Of a stretch of DNA of 64,000 nt, positions 45,654-55,561 are shown piece after piece (within the stretch, counting starts at the first letter, position 1; each line of letters starts with the position of its first letter). The notes under the pieces were generated by a model. It worked only from the letters and a program-made list of their open reading frames with translations, did no database searches and was not told the origin of the DNA. The position numbers and the translations under genes are program-made. Source of the DNA: Pseudoalteromonas sp. MEBiC 03607 (lineage in GTDB: Bacteria > Pseudomonadota > Gammaproteobacteria > Enterobacterales > Alteromonadaceae); the NCBI RefSeq assembly GCF_004792295.1, contig NZ_SRRY01000001.1:1560501-1624500 (forward strand). The letters run 5' to 3'.

Positions 45654-47765
45654 ATGGAATTTAAAGCGGTATTACAACAACTTAACAGAGATAAAAAAGA
45701 ATATGCTAAGGGTGTCGGTACGCCACTGCTGGTACTTGCAGCCTTGGGTATGGTTATTTTACCCCTGCCTCCATTTCTTTTAGATATTCTTTTTTCGTTT
45801 AATATCGCGTTAGCCCTAGTGGTGTTACTTGTTACTGTGTACACCATGAAACCGCTTGAGTTTGGTATGTTCCCAGCGGTACTTCTGATTGCAACCATCA
45901 TGCGCTTAGCACTGAATGTAGCCAGTACCCGTGTGGTATTGCTTGAAGGTCATAATGGTGGGGACGCTGCGGGTAAAGTAATCGAGGCCTTTGGCTCGGT
46001 GGTTATCGGTGGTAACTATGCGGTTGGTTTAGTGGTCTTCCTGATTTTAATCATTATTAACTTTGTGGTTATCACCAAAGGTGCTGGCCGTATTTCTGAA
46101 GTGTCAGCTCGTTTCACCCTTGACGCAATGCCAGGTAAACAAATGGCAATTGATGCTGACTTAAACGCTGGTTTTATTAGTGCTGAGCAAGCCCGTGAAC
46201 GCCGTGAAGAAGTAACTCGCGAAGCCGATTTCTATGGCTCGATGGATGGTGCGAGTAAATTCGTAAAAGGTGATGCGATTGCTGGTATTGTCATCTTGGT
46301 TATTAACATTGTTGGTGGTTTATTTGTTGGTATGATCCAGCATGATCTTACTTTTGGTCGTGCAATGGAAGTTTACACTCTTCTAACCATTGGTGATGGT
46401 CTTGTTGCGCAATTACCTTCGCTATTATTATCAATCGGCACAGCGATTGTTGTAACCCGTCAAAATGAATCGCACAACATGGGCGATCAGTTTAAAACGC
46501 AATTGGGTAATGAAAAATCGTTATTCATTGCCTCTGGTATCCTAATCATTATGGGCTTAGTACCGGGCATGCCACATATTGCATTTTTAAGCTTAGGTGC
46601 ATTGTTAGGTTATTTAGCGTATTACACGCAACAACAAAAACTTAAAGCTGCAGCTGAGAAAGCAGAGCAAGAAGCTAATGGCGGTGCAACGGGTACAGGT
46701 GTTGCTAACAAACAAGAACAAAAAGAACTTGGCTGGGATGATGTACAGCAAGTTGATGTGATTGGTTTAGAAGTAGGTTATCGCTTAATTCCACTTGTTG
46801 ACCAATCTCAAGGTGGTGAACTGTTAAATCGTATCAAAGGTGTGCGTAAAAAGCTGTCTCAGGAACTTGGCTTCTTGGTACCTCCTGTACACATTCGCGA
46901 TAACTTAGAACTTGACCCTAACGCTTACAGAATCACGATGATGGGTGTTTCAAGCGGCGAGGGCGAGCTTAAGCATGGCGATGAGCTCGCGATCAATCCT
47001 GGTCAAGTATTTGGTCCAATCAAAGGCGTGGCTACTAAAGACCCTGCATTTGGTTTAGATGCGGTATGGATCAAACCAGATCAAAAAGATGAAGCGCAAT
47101 CATTAGGCTACACCGTAGTCGACTCAGCAACTGTTGTTGCGACTCATATTAGTCAGTTACTTACTAACAGTGCAGCGTTACTACTTGGCCATGAAGAAGT
47201 GCAAAACTTATTAGATATGTTAGCGAAGAGTCATCCTCGTTTAGTTGAAGGACTGGTTCCTGACGTATTACCACTCACAACAATCGTAAAAGTGCTACAA
47301 AATTTACTAAACGAAGGGGTGGCAATTCGCGATATGCGCTCAATTGTACAGACCCTTGTTGAATATGGCCCACGTAGCCAAGACCCAGATGTACTAACGG
47401 CTGCAGTGCGAATTTCACTGCGCAGACTAATCGTTCAAGACGCCGTTGGTATGTCTTCAGAAATCCCTGTCATAACCTTGGCGCCTGAGTTGGAACAGAT
47501 GTTGCATCAGTCACTTCAGAATGCAGGTGACGAAGGTGCCGGAATTGAGCCAGGCCTTGCAGAGCGACTTCAACAATCATTGAACGAAGCGCATCAAAAC
47601 CAAGAAATGGCCGGTGAACCTTCGATACTGTTAACGTCAGGAATGTTACGTACTGTGTTATCTCGCTTCGTTAAGTACACCATCCCAGGTTTAAGGGTGA
47701 TGTCTTACCAAGAGGTACCAGACGAAAGACAGATCAAGATTGTCAGCTCAGTAGGCCAACAATAG
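45654..47765 (+). CDS. flhA: Flagellar export gate protein FlhA
   Basis: Largest export-gate protein. It forms a cytoplasmic nonameric ring and acts as proton channel. The 703-residue protein has eight predicted membrane segments in the first 330 residues, including LVVITKGAGRISEVSARFTL and DAMPGKQMAIDADLNAGFI, the FHIPEP-type signature region. The large C-terminal cytoplasmic domain (about 360-700) binds chaperone-substrate complexes. It contains PPVHIRDNLELDPNAYRI and LLLGHEEVQNLLDMLAKSHP. Confidence 0.97.
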   Translation: MEFKAVLQQLNRDKKEYAKGVGTPLLVLAALGMVILPLPPFLLDILFSFNIALALVVLLVTVYTMKPLEFGMFPAVLLIATIMRLALNVASTRVVLLEGHNGGDAAGKVIEAFGSVVIGGNYAVGLVVFLILIIINFVVITKGAGRISEVSARFTLDAMPGKQMAIDADLNAGFISAEQARERREEVTREADFYGSMDGASKFVKGDAIAGIVILVINIVGGLFVGMIQHDLTFGRAMEVYTLLTIGDGLVAQLPSLLLSIGTAIVVTRQNESHNMGDQFKTQLGNEKSLFIASGILIIMGLVPGMPHIAFLSLGALLGYLAYYTQQQKLKAAAEKAEQEANGGATGTGVANKQEQKELGWDDVQQVDVIGLEVGYRLIPLVDQSQGGELLNRIKGVRKKLSQELGFLVPPVHIRDNLELDPNAYRITMMGVSSGEGELKHGDELAINPGQVFGPIKGVATKDPAFGLDAVWIKPDQKDEAQSLGYTVVDSATVVATHISQLLTNSAALLLGHEEVQNLLDMLAKSHPRLVEGLVPDVLPLTTIVKVLQNLLNEGVAIRDMRSIVQTLVEYGPRSQDPDVLTAAVRISLRRLIVQDAVGMSSEIPVITLAPELEQMLHQSLQNAGDEGAGIEPGLAERLQQSLNEAHQNQEMAGEPSILLTSGMLRTVLSRFVKYTIPGLRVMSYQEVPDERQIKIVSSVGQQ

Positions 47766-47785
47766 GATAGTAAAGGGGTTGAACC

Positions 47786-49267
47786 ATGAAAATTAAACGT
47801 TTTTTTGCCAAAGATATGCGCACAGCACTCAAGGAAGTGAAAGACGAGTTAGGTGTTGATGCGGTAATTATGTCAAACAAAAAGCTAGCCAACGGCGTTG
47901 AAATCGTTGCAGCTGTTGATTATGACAAAGCAGCCCCGAAAGCAGAAGCAAACCCAGCGCCAGTGCAATCAGCACCTGCGCCACAGCATAACTTCGTCAA
48001 ACCTGAGCCAATGCGTGCCAAGCCTGAGCCGCAAGCAAAAGTTGCCGATAGCTTACAAGCGTTACTAGAGCGTCAAGCCCCACGCCCTCGTTCGCCAGAG
48101 CTGGCGTCAATGTTCAGTCAGTCAGGTATTGATACGAGTGAACACTATCAACCTAAAGAGCAAAGTTATGACCAACCTCGTCCTGAATATGCTCCAAAAC
48201 CACGCTATCAAGAGCAAGCTGCTCCACGTATGCAAACACAAGCGCACAGTTTAGGTTTTGATGATGACTTAGACTCAGGATTTGATGATCTTGATACACC
48301 TACAGAGCGCAAACAAGCAGCGCCGGCAAACCAATCTGAAATTGCGACAATGCGCGAAGAAATGAATGCCATTCGTCAATTACTTGAACATCAAGTATCA
48401 GGCTTAATGCAACAAGATATGGCGCGTCGCGATCCGACTCGTGCGTGTATGATTGACCGTTTAGCTGGTATGGGTATTGAGCGTGACGTTGCAGAGCAAA
48501 TGGCCTGTTTTATTCCTGACGATGTATCACGTCAACAAGCTTGGCAAGCACTTCTGCAAATGGTTGAAAACCAAATGCATACAACTAATAACGAAATCCT
48601 GCGTCAAGGTGGTGTATTCGCTTTAGTTGGCCCTACAGGTGTTGGTAAAACAACCACTGTTGCAAAACTCGCAGCACTTGGTGCACAAAAATATGGTGCC
48701 GATAAAGTGGCGCTTATCACGACTGATACTTACCGTATTGGTGCCTACGAGCAACTTGCAACTTATGGCCGTATTATTGGTTGTGGTGTGAAGCAAGTAA
48801 AAGATGCCAATGAATTGGCTGAAGTGCTATACCATTTACGAAATAAGCGTCTAGTATTAATAGACACTGCAGGTATGAGCCAACGTGATTTACGCTTAAC
48901 TGAGCAACTTAATACCTTAATGCGTAATCAGCGAGTTGATATTCGTAGTTATTTAGTGTTGAGTGCTACAGCACAAATTAATGTGCTACAAGAAACCGTA
49001 AGACACTTTAAAAAGGTTCAGCTAAGTGGCTGTATCTTCACTAAATTGGATGAATCGTTGAGTTTAGGTGAGATTATTAGCATAGCGATTCAAAATCGCC
49101 TGCCAATAGGGTATCTTACTAATGGTCAGCGTGTTCCAGAAGATATTCGCGTAGCGAATGCTGAAAAACTAGTGAAAAAAGCTGAACAATTGTATTTAAA
49201 ACGAGCAAAAGCACAACATTCACGACGTCAAGCAGTAGCGTCGAACACAGTAGGGATGTATGATTAA
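47786..49267 (+). CDS. flhF: FlhF: SRP-family GTPase setting flagellar pole position
   Basis: GTPase that recruits the first basal-body parts to the pole. The 493-residue protein has an N-terminal basic domain (MKIKRFFAKDMRTALKEVKD), a Pro/Ala/Gln-rich disordered linker (about 50-180), and an NG GTPase domain with G1 ALVGPTGVGKTTTVAKLAAL, DTYRIGAYEQL, G3 LVLIDTAGMSQRD and G4 FTKLDE. Length is usual for polar flagellates. It overlaps flhG by eight bases; the two act as antagonists in number and placement control. Confidence 0.96.
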   Translation: MKIKRFFAKDMRTALKEVKDELGVDAVIMSNKKLANGVEIVAAVDYDKAAPKAEANPAPVQSAPAPQHNFVKPEPMRAKPEPQAKVADSLQALLERQAPRPRSPELASMFSQSGIDTSEHYQPKEQSYDQPRPEYAPKPRYQEQAAPRMQTQAHSLGFDDDLDSGFDDLDTPTERKQAAPANQSEIATMREEMNAIRQLLEHQVSGLMQQDMARRDPTRACMIDRLAGMGIERDVAEQMACFIPDDVSRQQAWQALLQMVENQMHTTNNEILRQGGVFALVGPTGVGKTTTVAKLAALGAQKYGADKVALITTDTYRIGAYEQLATYGRIIGCGVKQVKDANELAEVLYHLRNKRLVLIDTAGMSQRDLRLTEQLNTLMRNQRVDIRSYLVLSATAQINVLQETVRHFKKVQLSGCIFTKLDESLSLGEIISIAIQNRLPIGYLTNGQRVPEDIRVANAEKLVKKAEQLYLKRAKAQHSRRQAVASNTVGMYD

Positions 49268-50120
49268 CACAGTATTAGATCAAGCAAGCGGCCTGCGCAA
49301 AATGAATCAAAATAATAATAGTGGCGTTAAAGTTATCGCTGTTACTGGCGGCAAAGGTGGTGTGGGAAAAACGAATGTATCACTCAACACTGCAATTGCA
49401 TTAGGTCAGCAAGGAAACCGCGTATTAGTATTGGATGCCGATTTAGGGTTGGCAAACTGCGACGTGATGCTTGGTTTACGTGTTGAACGTAATTTATCTC
49501 ATGTTTTATCTGGCGAATGTGAGCTTGATGAAATTCTTGTAGAAGGCCCTGCTGGTATTAAAATTGTGCCAGCAACGTCTGGCTCGCAAAGCATGGTGGA
49601 GTTAACTCCTTCTGAGCATGCTGGCCTTATTCGCGCTTTTAGCGAATTAAACACCGAGTTTGATATTTTAATTGTCGATACCGCCGCAGGTATTTCGGAC
49701 ATGGTATTAAGCTTTTCACGTGCAGCACAAGATGTCGTTGTGGTTGTATGTGATGAACCTACCTCAATTACAGATGCCTACGCGCTTATTAAAGTGTTAA
49801 GCCGAGAGCATGGTGTATATAAATTTAAAATTGTTGCCAACATGGTGCGTAGCATGCGTGAAGGGCAAGAATTATTTGCTAAACTTTCAAAAGTAACGGA
49901 TCGTTTTTTAGATGTTTCTATGGAATTAGTCGCAACGATTCCCTATGACGAAAATATGCGTAAATCTACGCGACGTCAAAAGGTTATCGTTGAGTTATTT
50001 CCAAACTCACCAGCAGCGGTGGCGTTTAAAACATTAGCAACGAAAGCAGTTAAGTGGCCGATCCCTAACCAACCGTCTGGTCACTTAGAATTTTTTATTG
50101 AGAAACTAGTAAACGGCTAA
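49260..50120 (+). CDS. flhG: FlhG/FleN: MinD-like ATPase limiting flagellar number
   Basis: MinD/ParA-type ATPase that keeps the flagellar count at one by restraining FlhF and FlrA. The 286-residue protein has an N-terminal activator-like helix (LDQASGLRKMNQNN), a deviant Walker A GGKGGVGKTNVSLN, VLDADLGLANCDVMLGL, and Walker B ILIVDTAAGISD. It has a C-terminal amphipathic tail. It lies between flhF and fliA, two bases before the latter. Confidence 0.95.
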   Translation: MINTVLDQASGLRKMNQNNNSGVKVIAVTGGKGGVGKTNVSLNTAIALGQQGNRVLVLDADLGLANCDVMLGLRVERNLSHVLSGECELDEILVEGPAGIKIVPATSGSQSMVELTPSEHAGLIRAFSELNTEFDILIVDTAAGISDMVLSFSRAAQDVVVVVCDEPTSITDAYALIKVLSREHGVYKFKIVANMVRSMREGQELFAKLSKVTDRFLDVSMELVATIPYDENMRKSTRRQKVIVELFPNSPAAVAFKTLATKAVKWPIPNQPSGHLEFFIEKLVNG

Positions 50121-50122
50121 CT

Positions 50123-50857
50123 ATGACAACATCGGTGAATAAAGCGATGGGATATCAATCAGCACAGAATTTAAATGCGATTGTTGAAAAGCACGCCTCT
50201 TTAGTCAAAAAAGTGGCGTGTCATTTGATTGCTCGTTTACCTGCTAGTGTTCAGCTCGATGATTTAATTCAGTCAGGCATGATCGGCCTTATTGAGGCGT
50301 CAAAAAACTTCGACGCTAGTAAAGGTGCAAGTTTTGAAACCTTTGCAGGTATCAGAATTCGCGGTGCAATGCTTGATGAAATCCGTCGAGGCGATTGGGC
50401 ACCACGCTCTGTGCATCGAAATGCACGTCTAGTCGCAGAAACAATTGCTGAATTAGAAAGTACCTTAAACCGCGAGCCCAAAGACACAGAAGTTGCTGAA
50501 AAACTTGATATTACACTAGATGAGTACCATCATATTCTACATGACGTTAATTCTAGTAAAGTATTAGGTATCGAGGATTTAGGTGTAGATGAAGACGTAA
50601 TAACACCAATGGGTCATGATTTAGCACTAGACAAACCGTTTAATAACGTTAAAAATGAGCGGTTTAACCAGTCTCTATTAACGGCTATCCAATCGTTACC
50701 AGAAAGAGATGCCCTTGTTTTGTCTTTGTATTACAACGATGAAATGAACTTGAAAGAAATAGGACACATACTCGATGTTAGCGAGTCGCGTGTGAGTCAA
50801 ATACATGGTCAGGCGATGATTAAGCTCAAAGCAAAAATCAATGACTGGATTAATTAG
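50123..50857 (+). CDS. fliA: FliA: flagellar sigma factor sigma28
   Basis: Directs RNA polymerase to late flagellar genes including flagellins. The 244-residue protein has sigma region 2 (LIQSGMIGLIEASKNFDASK and FETFAGIRIRGAMLDEIRRG, with DWAPRSVHRNAR), region 3, and region 4 (LVLSLYYNDEMNLKEIGHIL, DVSESRVSQIHGQAM). It is inhibited by FlgM, which is not in this window. A matching promoter is at 1090-1116. Confidence 0.96.
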   Translation: MTTSVNKAMGYQSAQNLNAIVEKHASLVKKVACHLIARLPASVQLDDLIQSGMIGLIEASKNFDASKGASFETFAGIRIRGAMLDEIRRGDWAPRSVHRNARLVAETIAELESTLNREPKDTEVAEKLDITLDEYHHILHDVNSSKVLGIEDLGVDEDVITPMGHDLALDKPFNNVKNERFNQSLLTAIQSLPERDALVLSLYYNDEMNLKEIGHILDVSESRVSQIHGQAMIKLKAKINDWIN

Positions 50858-50897
50858 TAGTAAGTAAATATAGGTTCAAACCTCACCGGAGGATGTT

Positions 50898-51281
50898 TTG
50901 GATAAAAACATGAAGATTCTTGTTGTTGACGATTTTTCTACAATGAGACGTATCATTAAAAATCTATTAAGGGATTTAGGTTTTACCAATGTGCAGGAAG
51001 CTGATGATGGTTCAACAGCATTACCAATGCTACAAAATCAAGAATTTGATTTTGTTGTAACAGATTGGAATATGCCTGGCATGCAAGGTATTGATTTGTT
51101 ACGTGCTATACGTGCCGATGATAGCCTTAAACACATTCCTGTTTTAATGGTAACAGCTGAAGCGAAAAAAGAACAAATTGTTGCTGCTGCTCAAGCAGGT
51201 GTTAATGGCTACATTGTTAAACCATTTACTGCTGCGACACTTAAAACCAAATTGGAAAAAGTGTTTGAACGTTTAGGTTAA
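50898..51281 (+). CDS. cheY: CheY: chemotaxis response regulator
   Basis: Single-domain receiver that binds FliM when phosphorylated by CheA. The 127-residue protein has an acidic pocket ([10 protein letters not shown]), phosphoacceptor Asp56 in [11 protein letters not shown], the T/S position in [13 protein letters not shown] and the conserved Lys in [12 protein letters not shown]. The start is probably TTG 50898, because GGAGG at 50888-50892 is five bases upstream and the resulting [12 protein letters not shown] is the usual CheY opening. ATG 50910 would be 17 bases from that site. Confidence 0.95.
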   Translation: MDKNMKILVVDDFSTMRRIIKNLLRDLGFTNVQEADDGSTALPMLQNQEFDFVVTDWNMPGMQGIDLLRAIRADDSLKHIPVLMVTAEAKKEQIVAAAQAGVNGYIVKPFTAATLKTKLEKVFERLG

Positions 51282-51298
51282 TCTAAGGGGAGAGGCTT

Positions 51299-52066
51299 AT
51301 GTCAGCACCTGCTGCGCCTCATATAAGTTTAGAGCAAGCTCGTCAACTTGTTGAGTATCTTGAAAAAGGTGAACAAGAGAAGGCAGATAAGCTAATTCTT
51401 GAAGCCGCATCAAAAGAACAATCAGAGTTGTTTGCCGAAGTCGGTAAATTGACGCGTCAACTGCATGAAGCGTTAAAGAACTTTGATCTTGATACTCGTC
51501 TCGCCGATTTAACTACCGATGCGATACCCGACGCTAAACAGCGATTAAACTATGTCATGGAAATGACAGAAAATGCAGCAAATAAAACCATGGATGCTGT
51601 TGAGGCAAGTTTACCTATTGCACAACAACTTGCTGATGAAATTGCAACAATCAAGCCCACGTGGGATCGATTGATGAACCGAGAAATTGAGCTTGGTGAG
51701 TTTAAAACCTTATGCCATAGCTTAGATAAGTTCATGAACAACTCTCATACTAAAACTGATGAATTACAAGGCTTGATGACCAATGTGCTTATGGCACAAG
51801 ACTACCAAGATTTAACTGGTCAGGTAATTCGCCGTGTTATTGAACTAGTACGAGAAGTTGAAGACAGTTTAATTAATCTCTTAACTGTATTCGGCAGTCA
51901 AGAAGATGGTCAGCAAAAACAAGAAAAACAGGCCACAGAACAAGCACCTGCAACAAGCGATACGCTAGCAGGTCCTGAAGGGCCAATTATTGATGCAGAG
52001 TCACGTGATGATGTTGTCTCAGGACAAGATGAAGTTGATGACCTATTATCAAGTTTGGGCTTCTAA
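51299..52066 (+). CDS. cheZ: CheZ: CheY-P phosphatase
   Basis: Removes phosphate from CheY. The 255-residue protein is a long helical hairpin. It contains the catalytic region VLMAQDYQDLTGQVIRRVIE (Gln within QDLTGQ) and ends in DEVDDLLSSLGF, the C-terminal CheY-binding peptide, after a flexible linker. Length is typical. Seventeen bases follow cheY and fifteen precede cheA. Confidence 0.94.
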   Translation: MSAPAAPHISLEQARQLVEYLEKGEQEKADKLILEAASKEQSELFAEVGKLTRQLHEALKNFDLDTRLADLTTDAIPDAKQRLNYVMEMTENAANKTMDAVEASLPIAQQLADEIATIKPTWDRLMNREIELGEFKTLCHSLDKFMNNSHTKTDELQGLMTNVLMAQDYQDLTGQVIRRVIELVREVEDSLINLLTVFGSQEDGQQKQEKQATEQAPATSDTLAGPEGPIIDAESRDDVVSGQDEVDDLLSSLGF

Positions 52067-52081
52067 GAGGAGAGTAACTGC

Positions 52082-54358
52082 ATGAGCTTTGAAGTCGATG
52101 AAGATATTTTACAGGATTTCCTTGTTGAAGCAGGGGAAATTCTAGAGCTTTTGTCAGAACAATTGGTTCAGCTTGAGAACAACCCAGAAGACAAAGACTT
52201 ACTTAACGCAATTTTTAGAGGTTTCCACACTGTAAAAGGTGGGGCAGGTTTCTTGAGTATGACAGAGCTTGTTGACGCTTGTCATGGTGCAGAAAATGTC
52301 TTCGATTTACTTCGCCAAGGTGTGCGTAGTGTAACACCTGAATTAATGGATGTTATTCTTCAAGCTCTTGATACCATCAACGAAATGTTCTCAACTATTC
52401 AAAATCGTGAGCAACCAGAGCCTGCCGATCCTGCTCTACTTGATGTACTTCATAAGTTAAGTCAGCCACCAACAGCAGAAGAGCTTGCAGGAGAAGACAC
52501 AAGTGTTATTGAAGACACAACCCCTGCACCTGAAGAGCCAGTAGTAGAAGAACCTGTTGTTGATACTGCTGATGTAACAGCCGACATAAACACTGATAAT
52601 ATTGATGAAAGCGACCCGTTTGCTTTTGATATGCTATTTGATGGTGGTGGTTTAGCCCAAGAGAGTGCTTCACAGAATATTGATGAAATCACTGAAGACG
52701 AATTTGAAAGTTTACTTGATGAGTTACATGGTAAAGGTCAAGGACCTGCAGCTGCGACTCTCGATTCAAGCAGCAATGATAGTGATGACATTACCGACGA
52801 TGAGTTTGATAGCTTATTAGACGAACTTCATGGTGTGGGCAGTTTTGGTGAAGTTAAACAACCCGATACCCCTCAACCTGAAGCTCTAAAACCTGCTGCT
52901 CCTAGCACCACCAGTGTAAGTAGTGATGGTGATGACGAGATCAGTGATGATGAATTTGAAGCATTACTTGACGAATTACATGGCAAAGGGAGTGCACCAA
53001 AGTCACTTGAAAGCACCCCAACAGCCGCACCGAGCGTAGAGCCAGAGAAACCAACGCAAGCAGAGAAACCTGTTGCTAAAGCTGCGCCACAACAAGCTGC
53101 ACCGAGTAAACCAGCAGCACCAAGTAAAGCGACTCCTGCACCAGCTAAAGCGCCTGAGTCTGCTGCTGCACCGAAAAAAGCGCCGCCACCTCAGGCCGAA
53201 ACCACTGTACGTGTTGATACAAAACGCCTAGATGAAATTATGAACATGGTGGGCGAGCTTGTATTAGTGCGCAATCGATTAGTGAGCCTTGCTAATAACA
53301 CAAACAGTGAGTCAATGGGCAAAGCTATTTCAAACCTTGATGTGGTTACAGCAGACTTGCAAGGTGCGGTTATGAAAACCCGCATGCAACCAATTAAAAA
53401 GGTATTTGGTCGCTTCCCTCGCGTAGTACGAGACTTAGCACGTAGCTTGAAAAAAGATATTAATCTGCAGCTGGTTGGTGAAGAAACAGATTTAGATAAA
53501 AACCTTGTAGAAGCGTTAGCAGATCCATTGGTGCACTTAGTGCGTAACTCTGTTGACCATGGTATTGAAATGCCAGAAGTGCGTGAAGCTGCGGGTAAAC
53601 CTCGCACAGGTACTGTCACTTTATCGGCATCTCAAGAAGGTGACCATATCTTACTGACCATTCGTGATGATGGTGCAGGTATGGATGCTGAAAAGCTGAA
53701 GAAAATAGCGATTAGCAAAGGGGTTATTGACCATGATCAAGCAAGTCGTTTATCTGACACCGAGGCTTATAATCTAATTTTTGCACCGGGTTTCTCAACG
53801 AAAGAAGAGATCTCTGACATTTCAGGCCGTGGTGTCGGCATGGATGTAGTAAAAACGAAGATCACCCAGCTTAATGGCTCGGTTAATATCCAGTCAGAAT
53901 TGGGAGTAGGTACTGCGCTTGAAATCAAGGTGCCATTAACACTGGCTATCTTACCGACCCTTATGGTTGTGGTAGGTGAGCAAACTTTCGCATTACCACT
54001 TGCAGGTGTTAGCGAAATTTTCCATCTTGATTTAACTAAAACTAACGTTGTTGATGGTCAGCTAACAATTATTGTGCGTAAAAAAGCAATTCCGCTTTTC
54101 TATTTACAACACTGGTTAGTGAAAGGAGCCAACCGCCAAGAGCGAAAAGCAGAAGGTCACGTGGTGATTGTGCAAATTGGTACCAAGCAAGTAGGGTTTG
54201 TTGTTGACTCATTGATTGGTCAAGAAGAGGTCGTAATTAAACCTCTTGATGCATTACTTCAAGGTACACCTGGTATGGCTGGTGCAACAATCACATCAGA
54301 TGGTGGCATTGCGTTAATTTTAGATGTACCGAGTATGCTCAAGCACTACGTTGGCTAA
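52082..54358 (+). CDS. cheA: CheA: chemotaxis histidine kinase
   Basis: Central kinase of the chemoreceptor array. The 758-residue protein has an HPt domain (about 1-105) with phosphoacceptor His49 in IFRGFHTVKGGAGF. A long acidic/Pro-Ala linker (about 130-370) follows; no P2 CheY-binding domain was recognised in it. Then come the P3 dimerisation helices (RVDTKRLDEIMNMVGELVLV), the P4 ATPase (LVHLVRNSVDHGIEMP, IRDDGAGMD, FAPGFSTKEEISDISGRGVG) and the P5 CheW-like domain to the end. The linker has three copies of a 19-residue repeat at 52682-52738, 52784-52840 and 52934-52990. That region may be the polar-localisation segment that contacts ParP; this link is inferred. Confidence 0.96.
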   Translation: MSFEVDEDILQDFLVEAGEILELLSEQLVQLENNPEDKDLLNAIFRGFHTVKGGAGFLSMTELVDACHGAENVFDLLRQGVRSVTPELMDVILQALDTINEMFSTIQNREQPEPADPALLDVLHKLSQPPTAEELAGEDTSVIEDTTPAPEEPVVEEPVVDTADVTADINTDNIDESDPFAFDMLFDGGGLAQESASQNIDEITEDEFESLLDELHGKGQGPAAATLDSSSNDSDDITDDEFDSLLDELHGVGSFGEVKQPDTPQPEALKPAAPSTTSVSSDGDDEISDDEFEALLDELHGKGSAPKSLESTPTAAPSVEPEKPTQAEKPVAKAAPQQAAPSKPAAPSKATPAPAKAPESAAAPKKAPPPQAETTVRVDTKRLDEIMNMVGELVLVRNRLVSLANNTNSESMGKAISNLDVVTADLQGAVMKTRMQPIKKVFGRFPRVVRDLARSLKKDINLQLVGEETDLDKNLVEALADPLVHLVRNSVDHGIEMPEVREAAGKPRTGTVTLSASQEGDHILLTIRDDGAGMDAEKLKKIAISKGVIDHDQASRLSDTEAYNLIFAPGFSTKEEISDISGRGVGMDVVKTKITQLNGSVNIQSELGVGTALEIKVPLTLAILPTLMVVVGEQTFALPLAGVSEIFHLDLTKTNVVDGQLTIIVRKKAIPLFYLQHWLVKGANRQERKAEGHVVIVQIGTKQVGFVVDSLIGQEEVVIKPLDALLQGTPGMAGATITSDGGIALILDVPSMLKHYVG
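52682..52990 (+). repeat. Three 19-codon acidic repeats in the cheA linker
   Basis: Copies at residues 201-219, 235-253 and 285-303 follow the pattern D[ED]I[TS][ED]DEF[ED][SA]LLDELHG[KV]G. They are separated by 15 and 31 residues of low-complexity sequence. The regular amphipathic LLDELHG core suggests a short binding helix used several times. Confidence 0.85.
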
Positions 54359-54421
54359 TAAGAAATAGTAATTTGCAGCCAATAGGCTGCATTAAATACG
54401 ATAAATAACAAGAGAGTGCCA

Positions 54422-55561
54422 ATGGCAGTCAAAGTATTAGTTGTTGATGATTCAAGCTTTTTTCGCCGTAGAGTGAGCGAAATATTAGAGCAAGACAGCA
54501 ATATTCAGGTAATAGGGTTTGCAGTAAATGGGCGCGAAGCGGTTGATAAGGCCCGAGAACTAAAGCCTGATGTAATTACCATGGATGTGGAAATGCCTGT
54601 ACTTGATGGCATAAGTGCCGTTAAAGAAATTATGGCAGCCACACCCACGCCTATTTTAATGTTTTCATCGCTTACTCGTGATGGTGCAACAGCCACTCTT
54701 GATGCATTAGATGCCGGTGCGCTTGATTTCTTACCAAAGAAATTTGAAGACATTGCACGTAATAATGAAGATGCAATTGCATTATTACAAAATAAAGTAA
54801 AAGAGATTGGCCGTCGTAGAATCTCTCGATTTACCCGCCCAGCACCTGTTGTAAGACCGTCAACTTCTACCAGTTCACGCAGCAGCGGTATTGTACAGCC
54901 TGATCGCAGTTTTAGTCGTTCAACACCGACTGCGGGCTCTTCATCGCCATCTGCAGCAAGTAACATTCGGGCTTCTGGTAAACGATATCAGTTGGTCGCA
55001 ATTGGTACGTCAACGGGTGGCCCTGTGGCATTGCAAACTATTTTGACGCAATTACCTGCTAATTTTCCGCATCCTATTTTACTTATCCAACATATGCCTG
55101 CGGCGTTTACTCCGGCATTTGCAGCACGGCTAAACGGCTTGTGTAAAATTAACGTAAAAGAAGCACAGCAAGGCGATAGACTGGTTGCTGGCACAGCTTA
55201 TTTAGCTCCGGGTGGTCAGCAAATGCTGGTAGAAGGACGTGGCAGCTCACGTACGCTACGCGTGTTTGAAGACGATAGTCCTCGTATTACTTATAAACCA
55301 AGTGTTGATGTTACTTTTGCCAGTGCAGCCAAAGCGTACGGGGCAGATGTATTAGCTGTCGTGTTAACGGGAATGGGGGCTGATGGCCGAGATGGTGCCC
55401 GCATGCTCAAGCAAGCAGGTGCGACAATTTGGGCTCAAGACGAAAAAACGAGTGTCGTATATGGTATGCCTCAAGCTGTTGCTAATGCAGGCCTTGCCAG
55501 TGAAAGTCTTGCATTAAATGACGTTGCGGCTCGTTTAACGCGAGAGACTGGCTGTGGATAA
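54422..55561 (+). CDS. cheB: CheB: chemoreceptor methylesterase/deamidase
   Basis: Demethylates chemoreceptors for adaptation and is activated by CheA. It has about 379 residues: a receiver domain with Asp55 ([15 protein letters not shown]), a Ser-rich linker (about 140-185) and a catalytic domain with the Ser-His-Asp triad in [27 protein letters not shown] and [17 protein letters not shown] 54422 with an AGAGAG site is preferred over GTG 54416. It overlaps motC by eight bases. The partner methyltransferase cheR is not in this window. Confidence 0.95.
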   Translation: MAVKVLVVDDSSFFRRRVSEILEQDSNIQVIGFAVNGREAVDKARELKPDVITMDVEMPVLDGISAVKEIMAATPTPILMFSSLTRDGATATLDALDAGALDFLPKKFEDIARNNEDAIALLQNKVKEIGRRRISRFTRPAPVVRPSTSTSSRSSGIVQPDRSFSRSTPTAGSSSPSAASNIRASGKRYQLVAIGTSTGGPVALQTILTQLPANFPHPILLIQHMPAAFTPAFAARLNGLCKINVKEAQQGDRLVAGTAYLAPGGQQMLVEGRGSSRTLRVFEDDSPRITYKPSVDVTFASAAKAYGADVLAVVLTGMGADGRDGARMLKQAGATIWAQDEKTSVVYGMPQAVANAGLASESLALNDVAARLTRETGCG

